The translations under genes were made by a program, and so were the position numbers. This document shows, in pieces, positions 15,838 to 26,740 of a stretch of DNA of 64,000 bases. The notes beneath the pieces are model-generated. The model was not told the DNA's origin. It ran no database searches and saw only the letters and a list, made by a program, of their open reading frames with translations. How positions within the stretch are numbered: position 1 is the stretch's first letter; every line of letters starts with the position of its first letter. The DNA is taken from the NCBI RefSeq assembly GCF_000828635.1, contig NZ_AP012547.1, positions 3,596,001-3,660,000 of the forward strand, given 5' to 3'. The stretch comes from Sulfuritalea hydrogenivorans sk43H (lineage in GTDB: Bacteria > Pseudomonadota > Gammaproteobacteria > Burkholderiales > Rhodocyclaceae).

Positions 15838-17835
15838 CTACTTGAAGGCGATGATGGCCTGATCCACCGCCAGGCTCTCGCCCGGCATGGCCAGCAGCTT
15901 TTCCACCACACAGTCGCGCTCGGCCTTGAGCACGTTCTCCATTTTCATCGCTTCGATCTTGGCCAGGATTTCGCCGGCCTTGACCTCCTGCCCTGCCGTC
16001 ACGGCGATCTGCGTCAACAGGCCGGGCATCGGCGAGAGCAGGAACTTCGACATGTCGGGCGCGGCCTTGACCGGCATCAGCGCCTTCAGCACCGCCGTGC
16101 GCGCCGACATCACCTGCATGTCGGCCTGCACGCCCCAGTGGAACAGGCGATAGACCAGCCCGCGCCGCTCGACCTGCATGCAGATCGACTGGCCATTGAG
16201 CGTGCCGACATACAGCGGATCACCGAATTGCCAGTCGGAGCGCAACTCATAGTTCTCACCGGCGAAGCTGACATCCCAGCCGCCGTCCGCCTTGAGCACC
16301 CTCGCCTGATACTGTTCCGTCCCGAGCTGCACGACGAAGTCGTCGCCCGGCACGAATTCATGTCCCGGCATCTGCCCGGAGATGGTCGCATTGCGCGCCA
16401 GATACTGGCGATGGATCGCAGCCGCGACGGCCACCAGCATCGCCGGATCGTCGTGCGGCACGTCGGCGGCATTGAAGCCCTTGGGATACTGCTCGGCGAT
16501 CAGGCCGGTGTTGAAGTCGCCTGAAAGGAAGCGCGGGTTCTGCATCAGCGCCGCCTGGAAGGCGATGTTGGAGGCCACGCCGCGAATCACGAACTGGTTC
16601 AGCGCATCGCGCATGCGGGCGATCGCCTGATCTCGCGTCGCGGCATGAACGATCAACTTGGCGATCATCGAGTCATAGAACATCGAAATCTCGCCGCCTT
16701 CATAGACGCCGGTATCGACGCGCACGCCCGCATTTCCGTGACCGGCTTCGGGCGGCGGCAGGTACTTCACCAGACGACCGGTGGAAGGCAGGAAACCGCG
16801 GAAAGGATCTTCGGCATTGATGCGGCACTCCATGGCCCAGCCGTTGAGCCTGACCTGCTCCTGGGTGAACGGCAGCTTTTCGCCCGCCGCAACGCGGATC
16901 ATCAGCTCCACCAAGTCCAGCCCGGTGATGAGTTCGGTGACCGGATGCTCGACCTGCAAACGTGTGTTCATTTCCAGGAAGTAGAAGCTCTTGTCCTTGC
17001 CGACGACGAACTCGACGGTGCCCGCGCTCTGGTAATTCACCGCCTTGGCCAGGGCCACCGCCTGCTCGCCCATGGCCTTGCGCGTCGCCGGATCGATGAA
17101 GGAAGACGGCGCCTCCTCGATCACCTTCTGGTGGCGACGCTGCAGGGAACATTCGCGCTCGTGCAGATAGATCGTGTTGCCGTGGGCGTCGCCGATCAGC
17201 TGGATTTCGATGTGGCGCGGTTCTTCGACAAACTTCTCGACGAAGATGCGGTCGTCGCCAAAGGCATTCTTGGCTTCCGTCTTGCACGCGGCAAAGCCTT
17301 CGTGGGCTTCCTTGTTGTTGTAGGCCACGCGCAGGCCCTTGCCGCCGCCACCCGCCGAGGCCTTGATCATCACCGGATAGCCGATGCCCTTGGCGATCTC
17401 CACTGCCTGCTCGGGCGTGTCGATCGCGGCGTTGTGACCCGGAATGGTATTGACCTTCGCTTCCAGCGCCAGCTTCTTCGAGGCGATCTTGTCGCCCATC
17501 GCCGCCATCGAGTGGTGCTTGGGGCCGATGAAAATGATGCCGCTTTCCTCCAGCCGGCGAGCGAATTCGGGATTCTCCGAAAGGAATCCGTAGCCCGGAT
17601 GCACCGCCTCGGCGCCGGTCTCCTTGCAGGCCGCGATGATCTTGTCGATCGAGAGATAGGATTCCTTCGACGGCGGCGGGCCGATGCAGACGGACTCGTC
17701 GGCCATCTCGACATGCATCGCATCCTTGTCGGCTTCGGAATACACCGCGACGGTGGCAATGCCCATCTTGCGGGCGGTCTTGATGACGCGGCAGGCGATC
17801 TCGCCGCGGTTTGCAATCAGTATTTTTTTGAACAT
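15838..17835 (-). CDS. pccA: Propionyl/acetyl-CoA carboxylase alpha subunit (biotin carboxylase plus biotin carrier)
   Basis: This subunit carboxylates biotin with bicarbonate and ATP and carries the biotin for the beta subunit. The product has 665 aa, the usual length for PccA. It shows the start MFKKILIANRGEIACRVI, the ATP-grasp glycine loop KASAGGGGKG, the MNTRLQVEHPVTE catalytic segment and a C-terminal biotinyl domain with EAMKMEN (biotinyl lysine about residue 631). It lies in the minus-strand order mutase-meaB-pccB-pccA, so the substrate is probably propionyl-CoA. The gap to pccB holds a large inverted repeat. Confidence 0.93.
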   Translation of the reverse strand: MFKKILIANRGEIACRVIKTARKMGIATVAVYSEADKDAMHVEMADESVCIGPPPSKESYLSIDKIIAACKETGAEAVHPGYGFLSENPEFARRLEESGIIFIGPKHHSMAAMGDKIASKKLALEAKVNTIPGHNAAIDTPEQAVEIAKGIGYPVMIKASAGGGGKGLRVAYNNKEAHEGFAACKTEAKNAFGDDRIFVEKFVEEPRHIEIQLIGDAHGNTIYLHERECSLQRRHQKVIEEAPSSFIDPATRKAMGEQAVALAKAVNYQSAGTVEFVVGKDKSFYFLEMNTRLQVEHPVTELITGLDLVELMIRVAAGEKLPFTQEQVRLNGWAMECRINAEDPFRGFLPSTGRLVKYLPPPEAGHGNAGVRVDTGVYEGGEISMFYDSMIAKLIVHAATRDQAIARMRDALNQFVIRGVASNIAFQAALMQNPRFLSGDFNTGLIAEQYPKGFNAADVPHDDPAMLVAVAAAIHRQYLARNATISGQMPGHEFVPGDDFVVQLGTEQYQARVLKADGGWDVSFAGENYELRSDWQFGDPLYVGTLNGQSICMQVERRGLVYRLFHWGVQADMQVMSARTAVLKALMPVKAAPDMSKFLLSPMPGLLTQIAVTAGQEVKAGEILAKIEAMKMENVLKAERDCVVEKLLAMPGESLAVDQAIIAFK

Positions 17836-17849
17836 GGCTTAAAACCTTT

Positions 17850-17932
17850 CGACGCAAAGGCGCAAAGACGCAAAGAAAGGCCGGGGCGCGAGATTCTTCA
17901 TGGTTCTCTTTGCGCCTTTGCGTCTTTGCGTC
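17850..17932. repeat. Inverted repeat built from CGCAAAG units between pccA and pccB
   Basis: The left arm (17850-17875) contains three tandem ACGCAAAG/GCGCAAAG-type octamers. The right arm (17907-17932) is its inverse complement with two mismatches, around a 31-base GC-rich centre. The element fills most of the 110-base gap between pccB and pccA. Similar iterated palindromes are scattered in many bacterial genomes; it may be a mobile or mRNA-processing element. Confidence 0.7.
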
Positions 17933-17945
17933 GGAAATTGAATTT

Positions 17946-19478
<1,533 letters not shown>

Positions 19479-19499
19479 GCGATGTCCTCCAATCAGAAA

Positions 19500-20513
19500 C
19501 TAGAAATGGCGGCCGACCAGCGCCAGCAGGCGCTGCGCCGCGACGGTCGGCGTTGTCGTGCCGGCCTCGACGGAAACTGAAAGCTCGGCCAATGCGGACT
19601 TCACGGCCGGGTGTTCGCGAAAGCGGTTGCGCAGATCGGAATCGATTTGCTGCCACATCCAGGCCAGCGCCTGGTGGCGGCGCTTCGCCGCAAACTCGCC
19701 ACTCGCAATCAGCGTGCTTTTGAACTTTTCGACGACCTGCCAGAACTCGACCAGGCCGTCCTTGCGGATGGCCGACAGCGTCAGCACCGGCGGTTGCCAG
19801 TTGGCCGATGCCGGATGCAGCATGGCCAGCGCCGAGCGCATTTGCGCGGCCGCCAGTTGCGCCGCCTTCGGGTCGATGTCGGCCTTGTTGAACACCACCA
19901 GGTCGGCCAGTTCCATGATGCCCTTCTTGATCGCCTGCAGGTCATCGCCGGCATTCGGCAACTGCAGCAGGACGAAGCAGTCGGTCATGCCGGCCACGGC
20001 GGTTTCCGACTGGCCGACGCCCACCGTCTCGACGATGATGATGTCGTAGCCGGCGGCTTCGCACAGCAGCAGCGCCTCGCGGGTGTGTTCGGCAACGCCG
20101 CCGAGGCTGCCCGACGACGGCGAAGGCCGGATGAAGGCTTCGCTGCGTTGCGAGAGCAGTTCCATGCGCGTCTTGTCGCCGAGGATGGAGCCGCCATGCA
20201 CCGTCGACGACGGGTCCACCGCGAGTACCGCGACACGATGGCCGGCTTCGATCAGATGCATGCCGAGAGCCTCGATGAAAGTGGATTTGCCGACACCGGG
20301 GACGCCCGAGATGCCGATGCGCATCGACCGTCCGGTATGCGGCAGCAGTGCGTCGAGAAGTTTCTGCGCCCGTACCCGGTGCTCCGGGCGCGTCGACTCG
20401 ACCAGGGTGATGGCCTTGGCCAGGTCGCGCCGGTTTCCCGCCAGCAGGCCGTCAACCAGGACTAGATCCTGCGCATCCACGTCGAGCTGGCCCAGTTCGG
20501 GCTTCGGCTGCAT
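19500..20513 (-). CDS. meaB: MeaB/ArgK-type GTPase, methylmalonyl-CoA mutase chaperone
   Basis: MeaB-type G proteins gate cofactor loading and protect the B12-dependent methylmalonyl-CoA mutase. The product has 337 aa. It shows the P-loop [20 protein letters not shown] and GDKTRM switch segments, [10 protein letters not shown] and the guanine motif NKAD. I placed the start at ATG 20513 because upstream frame residues are arginine-rich noise overlapping the mutase end; this leaves a seven-base gap to the mutase stop, consistent with one operon. Confidence 0.92.
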   Translation of the reverse strand: MQPKPELGQLDVDAQDLVLVDGLLAGNRRDLAKAITLVESTRPEHRVRAQKLLDALLPHTGRSMRIGISGVPGVGKSTFIEALGMHLIEAGHRVAVLAVDPSSTVHGGSILGDKTRMELLSQRSEAFIRPSPSSGSLGGVAEHTREALLLCEAAGYDIIIVETVGVGQSETAVAGMTDCFVLLQLPNAGDDLQAIKKGIMELADLVVFNKADIDPKAAQLAAAQMRSALAMLHPASANWQPPVLTLSAIRKDGLVEFWQVVEKFKSTLIASGEFAAKRRHQALAWMWQQIDSDLRNRFREHPAVKSALAELSVSVEAGTTTPTVAAQRLLALVGRHF

Positions 20514-20520
20514 CGTCAGA

Positions 20521-22686
20521 TCAGGCGCTGGCCGGCAGGTGTGCGGCGCGAATGGCGCGCAGCACCTCGTGGGCACATTGCGGAATCGGCGTGCCGGGGC
20601 CGAAGATGCCCGCCGCCCCGTCCTTGTACAACTGGCCATAGTCCTGCGCCGGAATCACGCCGCCGACGAAGACCACGATGTCGTTCGCGCCCTGCTCGCG
20701 CAAGGCCTTGACCAGCGCCGGCACCAGCGTCTTGTGCCCGGCCGCCAGCGTGGAAACGCCGATCGCATGCACATCGTTTTCGATGGCCTGGCGCGCGGCT
20801 TCTTCCGGCGTCTGGAACAGCGGGCCGACGTCGACGTCGAAGCCGAGGTCGGCAAAGGCCGTGGCCACCACCTTGGCGCCGCGATCGTGGCCGTCCTGGC
20901 CGAGCTTGGCGATCATGATGCGCGGACGGCGCCCTTCGGCGGCGGCAAAATTGTCGATCAGGTCGCGGATTTCCTGCATGGTTCCGTCCTCGCCGAAGGC
21001 GGCGCTATAGACGCCCGAAACGGTCTGGTTGGTGGCGCGATGCCGGCCCCAGACGGCTTCCAGTGCGTCCGAAATTTCGCCGACTGTAGCACGCTGCCGG
21101 CTGGCCTTGATCGCCAGGTCGAGCAGGTTGCCCTGGCCTGTTTTTGCCGCCTCGGTCAGCGCCGCCAGCGCCGATTGCACGGCGGCGCCGTCGCGCGTGG
21201 CGCGAATCTGCTTGAGGCGCACGATCTGCGCGTCGCGCACGGCGTGGTTGTCGACATCTAGCGTCTCGATCGGGGCTTCTTCCTTCAGCTTGTACTTGTT
21301 CACGCCGACGATGACATCCTGCCCGGAGTCGATGCGTGCCTGCTTCTGCGCGGCGCAGGTTTCGATCTGCAGCTTGGCCCAACCGCTTTGTACGGCCTGG
21401 GTCATGCCGCCCATCTTGTCTACGTCCTCGATGATGCGCCAGGCCTCGTCGGCGATGTCCTGGGTCAGCTTTTCCATCATGTAGCTGCCCGCCCAGGGGT
21501 CGATGACGCTGGTGATGTGCGTCTCTTCCTGGATGATGAGCTGGGTGTTGCGCGCGATGCGCGACGAAAACTCGGTAGGCAACGCAATGGCTTCGTCGAG
21601 CGAATTGGTGTGCAGCGACTGCGTGCCGCCGAACACCGCGGCCATCGCCTCGATCGTAGTGCGCACCACATTGTTGTACGGGTCCTGCTCGGTCAGCGAC
21701 CATCCCGAAGTCTGGCAGTGGGTGCGCAGCATCATCGACTTCGGATTCTTCGGCTTGAACTCGTCCATGATCCGCCACCACAACAAGCGCGCGGCACGCA
21801 TCTTGGCGATCTCGAGGTAGAAGTTCATGCCTATCGCCCAGAAGAAGGACAGGCGTCCGGCGAAGGCATCGACGTCCATGCCGCTGGCAATCGCCGTCTT
21901 GACGTACTCGCGGCCGTCGGCCAGGGTGAAGGCAAGTTCCAGCGCCTGCGTGGCGCCGGCTTCCTGCATGTGGTAACCGGAAATCGAGATCGAGTTGAAC
22001 TTCGGCATGTTCTGCGCGGTGTAGCCGATGATGTCGGCGATGATGCGCATCGACGGCTCGGGCGGGAAGATGTAGGTGTTGCGGACCATGAACTCCTTGA
22101 GGATGTCGTTCTGGATCGTGCCCGAGAGTTGTTCCTGCGTCACGCCCTGCTCTTCGGCGGCGACCACGTAGCCGGCAAGTATCGGCAGCACGGCACCGTT
22201 CATGGTCATCGACACCGAGACCTTGTCGAGCGGAATGCCGTCGAACAGGATTTTCATGTCCTCCACGGAATCGATCGCCACGCCCGCCTTGCCGACGTCG
22301 CCGGTGACGCGCGGATGGTCCGAGTCATAGCCGCGATGCGTTGCCAGGTCGAAGGCCACCGACACGCCCTGAGCACCGGCCGCCAGCGCCTGCCGGTAGA
22401 AGGCGTTGGACGCCTCGGCCGTCGAAAAGCCGGCATATTGACGGATGGTCCACGGCCGCACCGCGTACATGGTGGCTTGCGGCCCGCGCAGGAAGGGCGC
22501 GAAACCGGGCAGCGTGTCGGCCCAGGGCAGGCCCTCGACATCGGCCCGGGTGTAGAGCGGCTTGACCGTCAGGCCTTCCGGCGTGACCCAGTCGAGTTTC
22601 GACAGATCGCCGCCGGGCGCCGATTTCGCCGCCGCCTTGGCCCAGGCTTCAAGCGAGGGGATGCTGACTTCGGATGCCTTGCTCAT
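20521..22686 (-). CDS. scpA: Methylmalonyl-CoA mutase (single-chain, B12-dependent)
   Basis: The enzyme isomerises (R)-methylmalonyl-CoA and succinyl-CoA. The product (721 aa) carries the TIM-barrel substrate domain (for example [18 protein letters not shown] and [16 protein letters not shown]) and a C-terminal cobalamin domain with GQDGHDRG (lower-ligand His near residue 598), so it is a single-chain homodimer-type enzyme. The start at 22686 is decided by the ribosome site: AAGGA lies six bases before it, whereas it directly abuts the upstream ATG at 22692. It leads the four-gene propionyl-CoA block, and a GntR regulator is divergent. Confidence 0.95.
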   Translation of the reverse strand: MSKASEVSIPSLEAWAKAAAKSAPGGDLSKLDWVTPEGLTVKPLYTRADVEGLPWADTLPGFAPFLRGPQATMYAVRPWTIRQYAGFSTAEASNAFYRQALAAGAQGVSVAFDLATHRGYDSDHPRVTGDVGKAGVAIDSVEDMKILFDGIPLDKVSVSMTMNGAVLPILAGYVVAAEEQGVTQEQLSGTIQNDILKEFMVRNTYIFPPEPSMRIIADIIGYTAQNMPKFNSISISGYHMQEAGATQALELAFTLADGREYVKTAIASGMDVDAFAGRLSFFWAIGMNFYLEIAKMRAARLLWWRIMDEFKPKNPKSMMLRTHCQTSGWSLTEQDPYNNVVRTTIEAMAAVFGGTQSLHTNSLDEAIALPTEFSSRIARNTQLIIQEETHITSVIDPWAGSYMMEKLTQDIADEAWRIIEDVDKMGGMTQAVQSGWAKLQIETCAAQKQARIDSGQDVIVGVNKYKLKEEAPIETLDVDNHAVRDAQIVRLKQIRATRDGAAVQSALAALTEAAKTGQGNLLDLAIKASRQRATVGEISDALEAVWGRHRATNQTVSGVYSAAFGEDGTMQEIRDLIDNFAAAEGRRPRIMIAKLGQDGHDRGAKVVATAFADLGFDVDVGPLFQTPEEAARQAIENDVHAIGVSTLAAGHKTLVPALVKALREQGANDIVVFVGGVIPAQDYGQLYKDGAAGIFGPGTPIPQCAHEVLRAIRAAHLPASA

Positions 22687-22798
22687 GTTCATTCCTTTTA
22701 GTTACGGCCGCTGCGCTTAACGCCGATGATGCCGGCGATAGCCTCCACTGAAACTTCGTTTTCAATCCGCTTGACTTCCTGACAAGGAGCCATGATAC

Positions 22799-22820
22799 TG
22801 CATCCATAATTATGAATGCA
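22799..22820. promoter_or_regulatory. 22-bp near-perfect palindrome over the GntR start codon
   Basis: TGCAT-x-CATAATTATG-x-ATGCA is symmetric except for one C/A pair. It spans the regulator's start codon (22812-22814) and lies in the divergent region upstream of the mutase gene. The size and symmetry fit an operator for the dimeric FCD regulator, which would make it autoregulated and able to control the mutase operon. Confidence 0.6.
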
Positions 22821-23483
22821 AGACCATCGTCACATATTCTTACCGCGCCCGCCTTGTACGAACAGGTGGCCGAGCGCTTGCGCAGCCGCATCTTCGCGCA
22901 TGAGTTGCCACCCGGCGGCTGGATCGATGAGCAAGCGCTCGCATCGGAGTACGGCATCAGCCGCACGCCGCTGCGCGAAGCCCTGAAAGTGCTCGCCGCA
23001 GAAGGCCTGGTGGTACTCAAGCCGCGTCGCGGCTGCTACGTCACCGAGTTGTCTGAACAGGACATCGACGAAGTCTTCCCGGTCATGGCCCTGCTCGAAG
23101 GCCGGGTTGCCGAAGAGGCGGCTCGCCGTGCCACCAGCGCCGACTTTGCCCATCTTGCCGCCATCCACGAAGAACTCGAACGGCATGCGGCGGCCAACGA
23201 TGCCGACCGTTTTTTCGAAGCCAACCAGCGCTTCCACGCCGCCCTGCAGACCATCGCCGGCAACCGCTATCTGGCGCAACTGATCGATGACGCGCGCAAG
23301 GTCATCAAGCTCACCCGCCGCGACTCGCTGCGACTGGAAGGCCGCCTGAAGCAATCGCTGGCCGAGCACCGCGCGATCCTCGAAGCCCTGCGACTCAAGG
23401 ATGCCGACCTGGCGGGGCAGCGCATGCGCGACCACCTGCTGTCCGGCCGTGCCGCGCTGGCACGACTGGCGACGTCGAACTGA
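22812..23483 (+). CDS. GntR-family (FCD subfamily) transcriptional regulator
   Basis: This regulator of 223 aa has an N-terminal winged helix (EQVAERLRSRIF, then YGISRTPLREALKVLAAEGLV) and an all-helical FCD ligand domain (EVFPVMALLEGRVAEEAA, then NQRFHAALQTIAGNRYL and EHRAILEAL with likely metal-binding histidines). It is divergent from the methylmalonyl-CoA mutase operon, so it probably senses a propionyl/methylmalonyl-pathway metabolite or a related acid. A palindrome overlaps its start. A copy of the dispersed 22-base repeat is inside the gene, encoding RRATSAD. Confidence 0.88.
   Translation: MNARPSSHILTAPALYEQVAERLRSRIFAHELPPGGWIDEQALASEYGISRTPLREALKVLAAEGLVVLKPRRGCYVTELSEQDIDEVFPVMALLEGRVAEEAARRATSADFAHLAAIHEELERHAAANDADRFFEANQRFHAALQTIAGNRYLAQLIDDARKVIKLTRRDSLRLEGRLKQSLAEHRAILEALRLKDADLAGQRMRDHLLSGRAALARLATSN
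23124..23145 (+). repeat. 22-base dispersed repeat, copy 5 (inside the GntR gene)
   Basis: This copy matches the consensus at 21 of 22 bases. Here it is read in a frame different from that used in dsbD or thiL, giving RRATSAD, which argues for a nucleotide-level element and against a protein motif. Confidence 0.65.
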
Positions 23484-23504
23484 TCGTCCGCCGTCGCTAC
23501 GGTC

Positions 23505-24407
23505 TCAGACGCCGTTCTGCCTGAACCACTCCAGCAATCGCTTCCAGCCATCCTCGGCCGGCTCCTTGCGGTAGGTCGGCCGGTAGTCCGCATGAAACGC
23601 GTGTGGTGCGTCGGGATAGACATGGATCTGCGATTTGCTGCCGGCCTTTTTCAGCGCCTCCCGCATGTCCTCGACCTGGTCCAGCGTGATGCCCTGATCC
23701 TTGCCGGCATACAGGCCCAGTACCGGCGCCTTCATCTGGGCCGCCAGATCGATCGGGTGCTTCGGCTGGCGCGCGGTCGGCGCCATTTCGAGATGCCCGT
23801 ACCACGCCACTGCCGCCTTCAAAGCCGGATTGTGCGCAGCGTAGAGCCACGTCGTGCGTCCGCCGCGGCAGAAGCCCGTCACCGCGAGGCGCTGCGGATC
23901 GCCGCCGTTCTTTGCCGCCCAGGCGGCGGCCGCATCAAGGTCGGCCATGTGCTCGGCATCCGTGGCCGAAGCCACCGGACCCGCCAGGATTTCCTGAACA
24001 TTGCTCATCTTCGCCGTTTCGCCGTGACGGATGTACATGTCCACCGCAATTGCCAGATAGCCGGCCTTGGCCAATCGACGGCAGACGTCGCGCAGATACT
24101 CGTGCACGCCGAAGATTTCATGGATCACCAGCACCGTCGGCAGCTTTGAGCCACCGGCCGGCATGGCACGATAGCCCGGCAATTCGCGATCGGCGGCAGG
24201 CACCTTGATGTCGCCGGCAATCAAGCCTTCGCTGTCGGTCTTGATTACCGTCTGCGCCGAGATAGGCTGCGTCGCGAGGGCAAAGCCGGCGCCGACGGCG
24301 GTGGCGATGAAGGAACGGCGGGTGAAGGGTTCGGACGGCAGAAGGCTGTCGAACTGCGCCTGCTCGTCGGTCTTTCTTGGGCTCTTTTTTTCCTGGGACT
24401 TGTTCAT
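23505..24407 (-). CDS. Tat-exported dienelactone hydrolase family protein
   Basis: This is an alpha/beta hydrolase of the dienelactone hydrolase family, 300 aa. An unusually long N-terminus carries a twin-arginine signal ([17 protein letters not shown], residues about 29-45) placing it in the periplasm. The nucleophile loop reads GFCRGG, so cysteine is the nucleophile as in DLH. The catalytic Asp (YAGKDQGI) and His ([11 protein letters not shown]) are in place. The ATG at 24407 is preceded by AAGGAG. It is divergent from the AhpD-like gene. The substrate is unknown. Confidence 0.88.
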   Translation of the reverse strand: MNKSQEKKSPRKTDEQAQFDSLLPSEPFTRRSFIATAVGAGFALATQPISAQTVIKTDSEGLIAGDIKVPAADRELPGYRAMPAGGSKLPTVLVIHEIFGVHEYLRDVCRRLAKAGYLAIAVDMYIRHGETAKMSNVQEILAGPVASATDAEHMADLDAAAAWAAKNGGDPQRLAVTGFCRGGRTTWLYAAHNPALKAAVAWYGHLEMAPTARQPKHPIDLAAQMKAPVLGLYAGKDQGITLDQVEDMREALKKAGSKSQIHVYPDAPHAFHADYRPTYRKEPAEDGWKRLLEWFRQNGV

Positions 24408-24479
24408 GCAGGTCTCCTTGGTTTCAGTCGGGGAACCCGTAAAATACGCCGACATCAAGGCAAACTCAATGAGGACAGC

Positions 24480-25064
24480 ATGAGCACCCAATCCATCAGC
24501 CGCTTTCCCGTTCCGAAACTCGAAGACCTGCCGGAAGACATCCGCGCCCGCATCCTCGAGGTCCAGGAAAAATCCGGCTTCATCCCCAACGTGTTCCTTG
24601 CGCTGGCGCACCGCCCCGCCGAGTGGCGCGCCTTCTTCGCCTTCCACGACGCGCTGATGGAAAAGGACAGCGGCTTGACCAAGGCCGAACGCGAAATGAT
24701 CGTGGTCGCCACCTCGAATGCCAACGGCTGCCAGTACTGCGTGGTCGCCCACGGCGCCATCCTGCGCATCCGCGCGAAGAGCCCGCTCGTCGCCGATCAG
24801 GTCGCCGTCAACTACCGCAAGGCGGACATCACCCCGCGCCAGAAAGCCATGCTGGATTTCGCGATGAAGGTCGCGCTGGATTCGGGCGCCATCGGCGATT
24901 CCGATTACGACACCCTCCACGGACATGGCTTCAGCGACGAGGACATCTGGGACATCGGCGCCGTGGCGGCGTTTTTCGGACTCAGCAATCGCATGGCGAA
25001 CATGACAAGCATGCGACCGAATGACGAGTTTTATCTGATGGGACGACTGCCGAAGCAGAAGTAA
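24480..25064 (+). CDS. AhpD-like / peroxidase-related carboxymuconolactone decarboxylase family protein
   Basis: This is a cytosolic protein of 194 aa with an AhpD-type redox centre: a glutamate helix ([14 protein letters not shown]) followed by CQYCVVAH with the CXXC pair and downstream histidine. It matches the so-called uncharacterised peroxidase-related subgroup, which is longer than AhpD itself. A role in peroxide or thiol redox chemistry is known for the family; the physiological partner is not evident. It ends at a good intrinsic terminator. Confidence 0.87.
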   Translation: MSTQSISRFPVPKLEDLPEDIRARILEVQEKSGFIPNVFLALAHRPAEWRAFFAFHDALMEKDSGLTKAEREMIVVATSNANGCQYCVVAHGAILRIRAKSPLVADQVAVNYRKADITPRQKAMLDFAMKVALDSGAIGDSDYDTLHGHGFSDEDIWDIGAVAAFFGLSNRMANMTSMRPNDEFYLMGRLPKQK

Positions 25065-25094
25065 AAAACCGGCGGTCTTTCGACGGCCGGTTTT
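25065..25094 (+). terminator. Intrinsic terminator after the AhpD-like gene
   Basis: AAAACCGGC (25065-25073) pairs with GCCGGTTTT (25086-25094) directly after the stop codon, with a T-run at the end of the stem. It works on the plus strand and could also stop leftward transcription of the fecR1 operon. Confidence 0.75.
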
Positions 25095-25115
25095 CTTGAG
25101 TCACTGCGCCGGGAA

Positions 25116-25137
25116 AGTCGGCGCCGGCGGTACGGCG
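25116..25137 (-). repeat. 22-base dispersed repeat, copy 6 (intergenic)
   Basis: This reverse-orientation copy lies between the AhpD-like gene terminator and the tandem hairpin repeats downstream of fecR1. It differs from the consensus at two positions. Confidence 0.65.
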
Positions 25138-25140
25138 ACT

Positions 25141-25213
25141 CGCTTTGCGGACTTGGGATTCCCCTTCGGGGGCAGGTCGCTTTGCGGACTTGGAATTCCC
25201 CTTCGGGGCAAGT
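25141..25213. repeat. Two tandem 36-37 base hairpin repeats downstream of fecR1
   Basis: Two units (25141-25177 and 25178-25213) begin CGCTTTGCGGACTTGG and each contains the stable hairpin core CCCCTTCGGGG. In the second unit GACTTG and CAAGTC flank the core as an extended stem. They abut the fecR1 stop codon and are absent from the fecR2 copy, whose identity ends at the stop. They may form tandem terminators for leftward transcription. Confidence 0.65.
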
Positions 25214-25926
25214 CACATCTTGCACTCGGCATCGTCGCCCTTGCCGATGCCCTTGCCGCCGCCCTTGTTCTGTGCGATCGAGCTGGGCATCGTGACCTGG
25301 ATGCCTTGTTGCGGCGGCACGATCGTCGGCGGCGCATTCGGGTTGGCGACGAAGCCGAATTGCCCGGCGTTGATCTGTACCGTGCCAGCCCGGTTGCTCA
25401 TGCTGATCGAGCCGTTGGTGACGTCCACATGCAGCCCGTTGGGCGGCGGCTTGCCTCCCGTGGTCGGTACCCCGCCGCAGTCGTTCTGGCACAGCAGCGC
25501 GCCAAAGTGCGTGCCGCGGATGCCGATGGTCGCCGTCTCGGTCTGGAAGCTGACCTTCTCCCGGCTGCGCTTGCCGAGCAAGCCGGTTACCGCCCGCAGG
25601 CCGCCCTTGAACATGTTCATGACGATGTTGTCGTTTTCAGGCTTGGCGGCGTTGTAGGCGTAGTTCTCGATCTTGAGCTGGGTGCCGGGGCGCAGGACGA
25701 CTTCGCCGCCGTCCACGAACTTGATCCGCGCGTAGGTCTCGGCTTCGGTGCTGAGCGTGTCGCCTTCCAGGACTTCCGACTTGACGCTGAGCAGTTTGCT
25801 GGTGCCGTCCACCCGCTTGGCCGACAGGGTGCCCGACAGGTGCGTGATCTGGCCCGCCGGGGCCGCGTGCACGGCCGGGATGGACACCAGGCTGAGGGCC
25901 AGGGCGGCCAGGAGGGTTCGCATCAT
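25213..25926 (-). CDS. Exported FecR-domain protein, copy 1
   Basis: The product has 237 aa with a signal peptide (MMRTLLAALALSLVSIPAVHA), a FecR-like beta domain (LSGTLSAKRVDGTSKLL through VVLRPGTQLKIENY and TATIGIRGTHF) and a glycine/lysine-rich tail. Unlike FecR anti-sigma proteins it has no cytoplasmic N-terminus or membrane helix, and no sigma factor gene is near, so a periplasmic or surface role linked to the adjacent TpsA adhesin is likelier. GGAGG lies seven bases before the ATG. It starts 13 bases after the tpsA1 stop, and its protein is identical to copy 2 at 30174. Confidence 0.83.
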   Translation of the reverse strand: MMRTLLAALALSLVSIPAVHAAPAGQITHLSGTLSAKRVDGTSKLLSVKSEVLEGDTLSTEAETYARIKFVDGGEVVLRPGTQLKIENYAYNAAKPENDNIVMNMFKGGLRAVTGLLGKRSREKVSFQTETATIGIRGTHFGALLCQNDCGGVPTTGGKPPPNGLHVDVTNGSISMSNRAGTVQINAGQFGFVANPNAPPTIVPPQQGIQVTMPSSIAQNKGGGKGIGKGDDAECKM

Positions 25927-26740
25927 GCTTCCCTCCGGCTTACGAGCACTGGGCAACTTTCTTCTGGCCTGGCTTGTCATCTTTTTTCCCGTCCTTGCCA
26001 TTGTCCGCTTTCTTGTCTTTGTCCTTGTCGTCTTTCTTGTCATCTTTCTTGTCGCCGTTGCCGCCGCTGTCGTCGCCGCCGAAGCTGCCTTCGGTGCCGC
26101 CCGCGGTGGTGCCACCCGTCCCGCTTCCCGGCTGGGTCCCGCCCGGCCCGGTGATTTCAAAGCTCGGCGGCGGTTTGTCGATCGGGGTATCGGTGGGGGG
26201 CGGGGGTTTGCACAGGCTCGGACTGAGGACGCAGATGTCCAGGGTGGTTCCGGAGTAGGCGATTTGCAGGCCGGCGCCCGCGACGGCCGGCGTGCTGGTG
26301 TTCACGGCAAAGAAGCCGCTGCCGCCCACCACCGTGGTGGTGGTCTCTTTGCCGTCGATCATGACGCCGCCGCTGCTGCGGCCGGCGAAGGCGAGGTGCG
26401 TGGTCGCCGGGATGCCGGTGCCGATGTCGGACAGGATGTAGGAGGGCGAGTAGCCGACCGTGCCGTCGTTCAGCACCAGCGTCGAGGCGGATCCCATCAG
26501 GTCCAGATACACGTCGTTGGCGGCGTTGATGTGCGCGCCGTTGTTCAGCTTCAGGTTGCCTCCCACCAGGATGCTGGCGTCAGGGAAGTACGCCACCGAC
26601 TGGTTGTAGCCCGCCCAGATGTAGCCGCCGTAGCTGGCGTTGCCAATGTTGAGATTGCCTCCCACCATCAGTTCCAGGTCGCCTGTCGTCGTCTTGATAT
26701 ACCCGCCGTTGATGGTGACGTCGTTCGCTACGACGCCCAC
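25215..26740 (-). repeat. 1,526-base 3' duplicated block, copy A (fecR1 plus tpsA1 3' end)
   Basis: The block reads identically to 30176-31701 at a constant offset of 4,961 wherever I compared it. It covers the whole fecR gene except its last stop base(s) and about the last 800 bases of tpsA. Outside it the two tpsA genes diverge abruptly (at 26741 / 31702). Confidence 0.9.

Noticed and set aside
21158-21179. Element-like GCCGCCAGCGCCGATT in the mutase gene
   Set aside because: It lacks the invariant GACT end and the CGCCGTG start; ordinary Ala-rich coding sequence explains it.
22687-22692. Upstream ATG (22692) as start of methylmalonyl-CoA mutase
   Set aside because: The AAGGA ribosome site directly abuts it with no spacing, while the ATG at 22686 has the normal six-base gap.
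25141-25213. CRISPR-like tandem repeats
   Set aside because: There are only two contiguous units with no spacers and no cas genes nearby; they are hairpin repeats.
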